Shown: positions 56,813 through 64,000 of the stretch, piece by piece
Position numbering within the stretch: the first letter of the stretch is position 1
How the letters are laid out: every line of letters starts with the position of its first letter
Origin: Mytilus galloprovincialis
Lineage: Eukaryota > Mollusca > Bivalvia > Mytilida > Mytilidae
Assembly: GCF_965363235.1 (NCBI RefSeq)
Contig: NC_134848.1
Location: forward strand, 61,342,181 to 61,406,180
Direction of reading: 5' to 3'
Length of the DNA: 64,000 bases
Made by a program: the position numbers and the translations under genes
The notes under the pieces: model-generated
Seen by the model: only the letters and a program-made list of their open reading frames with translations
Database searches by the model: none
What the model was told of the DNA's origin: nothing

Positions 56813-58777
56813 GTATAGTTTTATTGTTGCTGTGCCTGCAACTATTAACTGGTGAGTATATATTTAGTACTATGTTTCTTAGGTTTATATGAAATATTCT
56901 TTTCTGAGTTTATTATGTGTTTTTCTGTACCGTAAGTATATAACATGTAAATATAAAGAAAGATTGAATATGATTGCCAATAAGACAACTCTTCACAAGA
57001 GACAAAATAAGTACGTGTTCCTATCATTCAGAATACAGAAATGAAGGCCCCCTCCAGATTATATTGTATAGTGTGTACCAAATTCCAATGGAAACGTCTT
57101 AAACGGCATTTATCATGAACATAATCTGTAGAAGTTTGTTTTTCGGGGACCGTAATATCAGAAACCACCAAGCTTTATGTCATCCAAATGAGAACAAGAA
57201 TATACTTTTACATATATTTATTTGGATTCTTATCAATAGGAAATAAAAGATATTCCAATTGCAAGAGAGTCACCATCAAACTTTATTTCATCCAAATGAG
57301 AGTTAGCTTGACAAGTTAGTGGTTTTGTATATATTTTTTGGGATTATTATTAATAGGAAATAGAAGATGTTTAAATTGCAATGGAGTACCAGGACCATTC
57401 GACTGCCAAACGGTTACAGAATGTGGTCCACACGAGGTAGTCTTCTTTTGTTTTTTTTAAGGATGTTTGCTAGTCTGTTTAAAAATAACAAGCTTTTAAA
57501 AGGCTGTTATAAATTGATAGTATATAAATAAAGGAACTAACAAAACAGACAAAAATGAAGGGCTCGTGTGCTTATTTTGGGGATACATGTATAAGCCATT
57601 AAAATATTGGCGGAAAATAATTCTTCTAGATTTTTCATACTTTTTAAAAAAACAAGGATTTCATAGGATTTTCAAACATAGCCTTTTAAACTGTTACTAA
57701 TAAATTTATTAAAAGAAAAATTTAAAGTAATTGTTGTAATCGGGGAAATTTTCTAATGGCACTACATGGATCCCAGATGCTTCCAAATATCTCTGAAAAG
57801 CCTAAAAACAAGAGGTGCGAATATCCGCTTAAGGATGTTCGCTACTCTGTTAAAAAATAACAAGCTTTTTAAAAGACTATTATGAATTGATAGTATATTA
57901 ATAAAGAAACTCAAAAAGTAGAAAAAAATGGAGGGTCCGTGTGCTCATTTTCGAGATATAAGCCATTGAAAATTTGCCGGGAAATAATTCTCTCTAGATT
58001 TTTCATATACTTAACATTGGCACCTTATTTGTTTCAAAAACTTTAAAAAAATAACAAGAATTTTATAAAATTTTGAAATATGGCTTTTTAAACTTTATGT
58101 AATAAGATTATGAAAAGAAAAGTAGGGGTTAGTGGGCAAATTTTTTTAATGACAATACATGGATAAAACAAGAGGATTCCGAAAATCTGGCAAAAAATCA
58201 AAAAATGGAGGAGCAAACATCCTTAAATATTGTATTAAAGAAACTTAAGGTGGTACCCAACACCTTCGCTAAAATTACTTTGGCTCGTTTAATTTTCATA
58301 AAATTTTGACAAGGTATTTACTTTGACCTTTGACAAAAATATAAAAATTTCAAAAAATTTGAACCAACCATTTTATCAGAAAAATTACACTGTTTATACA
58401 GCAGTTTGAAAAACACTAATTTTGATCATTGAGAAGCTTAATATTGCCTTCACAACGCAACGTTATTAAAAGATTTAGCTGATTTTACAGAGTTATCTCC
58501 CTGTAGTGTTAGGTACCACCTTAATACAAATTGAAAATAATAAAACGAATTCCATTTGAAATGGACAACATTTAGAGAGGACTTCTCTGACACCTATATT
58601 CAATGACTGAGCCATTCTGGATAATGTAAAAATATATTTTTCAGTTTCATTGTTATGTTGTGAATTATAGTGTATGGCTTAAAGATAGCCGGAAGAAACC
58701 AAAGTACAACACAAATAATACGAATTCGATCATTTAACTCATAAGTTGACAATGAACGGACATCCATGGCTAAAACG

Positions 58778-58818
<41 letters not shown>

Positions 58819-61800
58819 AACATTATGTAAGACATAGGAGGAATGCAATGTGAACAAACATCATTCATATGTTTAATCTTTTATCAATAACATTAACGGT
58901 ACCAATCTCACTATATCAGACACACTTTCCGATGATTAATGTCTACTCAGTGATGCTAGACGTCTAAATATTCAATGAATCTATAGTCTTATATCTCTAC
59001 ACACTTTAAAGAGCTGAAATAAAGCATACGAATGCAAAGGGAATACCTAACCCGTCCGGGTAAGAAACCAATATCGAAATTCTAAAACCTCTATTCACTT
59101 TAATAAAATGTGTTATCATGATTATTTCTAAAGGTTTGTTATGCCAAGAAATACGTAGAACCAGGCGGAATTGAACTCTTTGACCTTGGATGTGGTGCTC
59201 AATCGGTATGTACAAAATTGATTCTAATCAAAGGATGTTTGCTTTAATATTGAACAATACACATTTTTCATAACATTAAAAACAATATATCTGCCTCCTC
59301 AATGGGGACACATAATCATCCTTCTTTCACCTACTTTAAAATTTATTGTATTACAAATTGCCAGTTGTTGGCATGATACGAGGTTATGTTTTGTTTTAAA
59401 ATTTATGTTGGCATAACAATAAATCCTTCATAGCTTGATATTCTTATGAAGAAGACAGACTCAGAATTCTCTTGAACTGAATTTTAATGTGCGTATTGTT
59501 ATGCGTTTACTTTTCTACATTGGCTAGAGGTATAGGGGGAGGGTTGAGATCTTATAAACATGTTTAACCCCGCCGCAATTTTGCGCCTGTCCCAAGGCAG
59601 GAGCCTCTGGCCTTTGTTAGTCTTGTATGATTTTTAATTTTAATTTCTTGTGTATCATTCAGAGTTTAGTATGACGTCCATTATCACTGTACTAGTATAC
59701 ATATTTTTAAGGGGCCAGCTGAAGGACGCCTACGGGTGTGGGAGTTTCTCGCTACATTGAAGACCCATTGGTGGCCTTCGGCTGTTGTCTGCTCTATGGT
59801 CGGGTTGTTGTCGCTTTGACACATTCCCAATTTCCTTTCTCAATTTTATACTCTTTCGATTGAGGTCTAAGGCTTTCATGTCAGTAACTGCTACATGTAG
59901 CAGTCCTTTGGTAATTTAGTTTGATCATAGTAATTTTGCTTAGTTTCTTCTGTTACCTATTCTAACATCATATTTGGACTTTTTAAAACTGAGCGTATTG
60001 CTGTGTGTTTGTTTATTGTTTTACATTTGCTAGAGGTATGGGGGAGGGTTGAGATCTCAGGAAACAAATTAAACTCCGCCAAATGTATATGCCTGCATGT
60101 CCCAATTCATTAAACTCCAGCTTTTGTGATTCTTTTAATTTTGGTTCATTTATGTCTCGGAGTTTAGTGTAGCGTCCATTTTGCATGATTAGTATAGATA
60201 GTTGTTTAGGGTCAGCTGAACTCCCCTTTGTTTGTGGGATTATTCCACATTAGTCCTTTGTGGGGTAGTTGTCTCATTGACAACATTCCCGTTTACATTC
60301 TCAATTTTATATATACAAAAAATTGACAAAAACGTGTACTATGATTTTTCAAGAGATGTGTTCTCTCTCATTGGTCTATCTCTTTCATGTTCCAATTGTC
60401 CAGGCAAACCAATGTAGAAGTCTCTGACAAAAGTATGTAGTTAATTATCAATGTCAATCCATTAACTACTTGTTAAAACATATCATGATACATACCAGAA
60501 GATGTGGTATGAGTGCCAATGAAACTACTCTCCATCTATGTTACAATTTCATTTTGTTAAAGTATAAAACCACTATGATTATAGGTCAAAGTACGGTTTT
60601 CATTCATAATATGTAATAAATTAACCATTATATGTCAACGTAAGTTCTTCAACACTGAGCTTTGGCTCACATCGAACATCAACCTCCATGTATAAAGGGA
60701 CCTAAATGTTTGATATTGATATGATGATAAAAGGTCAAATTTAAGACTACTAGTATTTCAAACCTATTATTATTATATCTTTTCATGTCTCAAATACGTA
60801 ATATGCATTTATCTGATTTTCTTTTGCTTAATAATATTGGTTAATTTTTGCAAAGCTTTGTAGTACATCCGATCCTTTTGGAAAGCGAGACATTGTTGAA
60901 ACAGATATAGAAGATGACAAAGGAACTTCCACTATTTGTTTAGCATGCTGCAATACAACAGACTTGTGCAATATAAATGGACTGTGTGGAGCTCCTCGTA
61001 CGTATGTTGATTCTGACTTGTTGCAAGTACTTAATCGGAGCGTTGTATTGTTTGTCTTTTAAATATTTGTTTTGTTCTTTATACCAATCTGATGAGTCTA
61101 CCTCTTTCCAATTGGTATTAACAGTTTTGTCGTAAAGTGTGTTGAAGGGATTTGTAGCACCTTTACCTATGTTTAGCTACGTCAAATTATTTTTCGGTGC
61201 ATACAATGCGGTTTGAATGCCTTTAATACAAGTTACTGTGGAAAGGTCGATTGTAGATCAGATAAAAATCGATTGAAGAGGCAACTTCCAATATATTAAA
61301 GCCTTTTTGAAAGCTAATACTTGTTTGTATTTTAGCATTTATTGCATTACCTGGAACTTCTTTATGTTACGATTGTGAAGTCAGCCGACAACCAGATGAC
61401 TGCACCAAAATCACATTATGTAATAGCCGTCAGGTTAGTCACAGGTTAGATTTAAATATACAGTTAAATTGATAACTAGCATAATGTCTAGGTATAAATC
61501 TACAAAAATATTTACAACTTTTTGTAAAACGAAGAACATCTGCTCTAGACTTGTCACCATGGTTACTGACAAATATATACTTGTCAACAGTTAAATTAAT
61601 TGTGATACTGACCATGATGACGGCACTAGTAAACCTTACAATTATAATTATATATATATATACTATCTTGAAAACAATTTTGTACTTTTACTCATTTACT
61701 ATGTGTATAGAACTTGTGACCATAAGTACAATTATGATCTTGACGACAGGTTGTTTAAGCAACTTTTATAACAGATGTAAATATAGATCGTACTGTATAT

Positions 61801-64000
61801 ATAAGAGGAATGTCAGCATCACGATGTATACCATGTAAACAGAAAGTTAGAGAGACGCTATACAACATAAACACAATGTTGACACAACATTGTTTTAGCA
61901 TCACGAATATATGATTTGAACGATGTAAACACAAAGGTACAGATCATATAGATAGGAAACAATGTAAACACAATATCGAAACTAATCTAAAAGGACAAGT
62001 CTCTGGGCAATGCTTATAACTTGACTTATAGTTTATCTGATCGAAATGTTTAAGAAGACTTATATTTATTGTAAGATGTGTGTATAAAAATGAAGATTTT
62101 TTTTATAGGATTCGAATTGTTTTCAGAGAGAAACTTTTTAACAACAAAAGGGCGGTGTGTTAGTACGGTTTTTTGTGAAATACAGCACATGTTGTTTAAG
62201 AGGAAGATAAAACTAAAATTAAGACAGAATAATTTTCAAGAATTGAGCATGCCAAGCATATAAAATTACTTGATCAGAAGACAGTTTTTTTTTTATATAT
62301 GTTTCTCACTACTATTTTACTTACCCTTTTCTAGTACTATTAACAAATCAACAAGTGGAATTATCATGCAAAACAGTAAAATGCGCCTCATTCATCCTGT
62401 TGAATTATATTGCTATCATAATCTGGGGTTTATACTGACAGTGAAGTTAAGATCTGCTTACCATTCGGAGCACCGGAGCACTTGTGATCACCCCCAGTCC
62501 TTGGTGGGGTTCATGATGCTTAGTCTTTAGTTTTCTATGTCGTGTCTTGTGAACTATGATTTGTATGTTTGTCTTTTTATTTTTAGCCATGGCGTTGTCC
62601 GTTTATTTTCGATCTATGAGTTTGAATGTCCCTCTAATATATTTCGCCCCTCTTTTTTAATCTAAAATTATGTTCCTTTTTTCATTTGAATTTTCAGTCT
62701 TGCCACTTGGAATCGACAAGAAATCTTATCGGAGATATCCGCTGGAGACACGGTTGTGTTGATAAAAAGGTACGAATATCTTATTGAGTTTCCGTATGAA
62801 ATTGTAGCAATATATAGTCACAAAACTCAGTTTGGGATATCTGCACGATAAAGACTATGAAATTCAGTTACCAAATTAACTTTTCATTTCCACATGAAAA
62901 ATATAGCAACATACAGTTAATAAATTGACATTTTCGTTTTCGCATGAATATAATTAAAAAACAGAACTGACATAACCCATGCGTTTCTATATGAATTAAA
63001 TATCGCGAAAGACAGTCACCAATATTACTGTTTTAAAATATACAAATAGTCAGTTGCTTTTTTAGTTTAGTTTAGTTTAAACATATTTTATTTGCTCAAT
63101 GCAAAAAGGATCAGAGACAAGTAAAACATACTGGTCCTCTGGCCTTTGTTAGTCTTGTATGATTTTTAATTTTAGTTTCTTGTGTATAATTCGGAGTTTA
63201 GTATGACGTTCATTATCACTGAACTAGTATAGATATTTATTTAAGGGCCAGCTGAAGGACGCCTCCGGGTGCGGGAGTTTCTTAATGCATTGAAGACCCA
63301 TTGGTGGCCTTCTGCTGTTGTTTGTTCTATGGTCGGGTTGTTGTCTCTTTGACACATTCCCCATTTCCATTCTCAATTTTATTATAAAGTCTGCTCCCCA
63401 ATACAATATAATTATATAACAATACAAAATGAACGTGAGCATGCATTATATAATATAAACATAAACATTACTAAAATATACTGAAAAAGGAAAAGGGAAT
63501 AAAGAAAGAACGACAGAGATTAGGATGATGATGATACTGATGATGATGTTCGTTTTACCTACATGTATGTTGATACTATACTAAGAGGAATCGTTTTGAT
63601 CTCTTAATAAAATTGAACACTTGTTTAACAATTTGCACATCTTGATCATAGGAAAGAGTTTCTTTTCCAAAAACCAATAGTTTAAACTCCAAATCGCAGC
63701 CTTCGGGAAGCCAGCTGAGACTATTATACAAAATAGCCCTTTCATTTAGATAGAAAGGACAATCAAAGAAAAAATGGTCCTCAATATCCAAACCACATTT
63801 ACATGTTGGATCAAGTATATGTTAGCTCTAAACAAGTCACAATTCAAGAAGGATGCCGAACATCTAAATTTGGTTTAGGTTAATATGTATAATTTGCTTG
63901 GACCATATAAATAATGTTGAGATTGATTCTCATTTCGAATGTCGTATTTTTTTTATTCTACTATGAATTTTGATACCGAGTCTACATTTCGAACTGACAT
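56813..64000 (+). CDS. Divergent LU-domain gene, partial (runs off right edge)
   Basis: Six exons read in one frame: 56813-56851 (signal core IVLLLLCLQLLT), 57357-57436, 59134-59205, 60856-60997, 61336-61433 and 62698-62769. The first LU domain (type A) opens NRRCLNC and closes CLACC, then DLCNINGLCG. The second (type B) opens SLCYDC and continues SCHLEST and WRHGCVDKK; its last exon, with the CC-DLCN knot, lies beyond the window. Exon phases and lengths (80, 72, then 142 against 154; 98, 72) copy those of the minus-strand gene, so the two are paralogs. Exon 1 was not found with certainty: ATGT at 56453-56456 followed by GTATGT would give the needed phase but is only a candidate. Whether Ig domains follow cannot be seen. 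It is probably secreted or extracellular like its neighbour. Confidence 0.85.
56950..57015 (+). mobile_element. Fragment of repeat A/D
   Basis: gattgccaataagacaactc and ttcacaagagaca. Confidence 0.6.
57166..57388 (+). repeat. Tandem duplication over the acceptor of the LU-A exon
   Basis: Two diverged units, 57166-57270 and 57271-57388. Both carry CATCCAAATGAG and end in an AG acceptor followed by GGAAATA. The first therefore contains a decoy acceptor and about 30 bases of LU-like coding sequence (GNKRYSNC) with the second expected Cys codon changed to Tyr's neighbour context. Only the second unit continues into the real exon at 57357. Confidence 0.6.
57457..58226 (+). mobile_element. Two head-to-tail TTAA MITEs (family F)
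   Basis: Copy 1 57457-57832 and copy 2 57829-58226 share a single TTAA between them. Each begins TTAAGGATGTT(T/C)GCT and ends in the complement (gcaaacatccTTAA in copy 2). Internal blocks aaataacaagctttt, tgatagtatat and gtgtgct.attt are shared. Lies in the intron after the first LU exon of the plus-strand gene. Confidence 0.8.
58245..58524. mobile_element. 280-bp MITE flanked by TTAA (family E, copy 2)
   Basis: TTAAGGTGGTACC at the left and GGTACCACCTTAA at the right, the same length as 7611-7890 and clearly similar throughout (gaccctttgacaaaaatata-like block, gagaagcttaatat). Confidence 0.9.
58778..58815 (+). repeat. Poly-A tract
   Basis: About 37 A in a row. It creates a false minus-strand open frame with poly-Phe. 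Confidence 0.95.
59600..60310 (-). mobile_element. Two copies of repeat C
   Basis: 59600-59850 (ggccagctgaaggacgccta, ttgacacattcccaattt) and 60110-60310 (gtcagctgaactcccctttg, gttgtctcattgacaacatt). The second is more diverged. Both follow a ggtat(a/g)ggggagggttgagat block (59527 and 60035), so the unit of duplication is about 500 bp. Confidence 0.75.
60495..60710 (+). mobile_element. Interspersed repeat A, diverged
   Basis: gaagatgtggtatgagtgcc, ctattgattataggtcaaag-like block and ttcaacactgagctttggct. Ends about 145 bp from the third LU exon of the plus gene. Confidence 0.7.
62440..62665 (+). mobile_element. Retroelement 3' tail, truncated copy
   Basis: gatctgcttaccattcggag, ggtggggttcatgatgctta, agccatggcgttgtccgttt and gaatgtccctctaatatatt. 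Ends about 30 bp before the exon at 62698, so it occupies much of the acceptor region. Confidence 0.8.
63130..63385 (-). mobile_element. Interspersed repeat C
   Basis: tttagtatgacgttcattat, ggccagctgaaggacgcctc, tggtcgggttgttgtctctt and cacattccccatttccattc. Confidence 0.85.
63576..63830 (-). mobile_element. LINE C-terminal fragment
   Basis: Minus frame CKCGLDIEDHFFFDCPFYLN, the Cys-x-Cys-Gly...His...Cys-Pro-x-Tyr pattern found near the C-terminus of many LINE ORF2 proteins, then a frame ending KRFLLV. The end resembles 41930-42124. A (gat)n microsatellite lies next to it at 63520-63550. Confidence 0.65.

Noticed and set aside
58600-58857. 85-codon minus frame with a poly-Phe run
   Set aside because: Caused by the poly-A tract at 58778-58815.

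Overview
The window looks like nuclear DNA of a marine bivalve, most likely a mussel (Mytilus-like). It is AT-rich, its genes have many introns, and it is crowded with short interspersed repeats typical of mussel genomes. The host genes use canonical GT/AG introns. No rRNA, genuine tRNA gene, CRISPR array, operon or intact virus-like element is visible.

Layout: (1) 1-10.5 kb holds a 50-bp minisatellite, small foldback and MITE-type repeats, and apparently three tiny upstream exons of a receptor gene. (2) 10.5-12.0 kb (+) is one long coding exon of an orphan class A GPCR with a very long third intracellular loop. (3) 15.6-53.8 kb (-) is one 38-kb gene. I could assemble it exon by exon: 26 coding exons whose phases all agree and whose lengths sum to 2,994 nt (997 residues plus stop). 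It encodes a signal peptide, four Ly6/uPAR (LU, three-finger) domains arranged as two A-B pairs each ending in a Thr/Ser-rich stalk, then six I-set-like immunoglobulin domains and a stop just ahead of a poly(A) signal. No membrane anchor is seen, so it is predicted to be secreted. (4) 53.8-56.8 kb is the spacer, filled with repeats and a broken retroelement. (5) 56.8 kb to the right edge (+) is a divergently transcribed relative. It has the same signal-exon phase and the same LU-A then LU-B exon pattern, and it runs off the window inside its second LU domain.

The most interesting object is the head-to-head pair of LU-domain genes, one of them an LU4-Ig6 fusion. Every domain is bounded by phase-1 introns and so can be duplicated or shuffled without breaking frame. 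An A-B pair has clearly been duplicated once, and the Trp that normally anchors an Ig fold is missing from all six Ig domains. The architecture suggests a secreted recognition or adhesion molecule, but function is inference only. Introns carry many mobile-element copies: TTAA-flanked MITEs, LINE fragments, tRNA-derived SINE heads and foldbacks. Several sit within tens of bases of exon edges.
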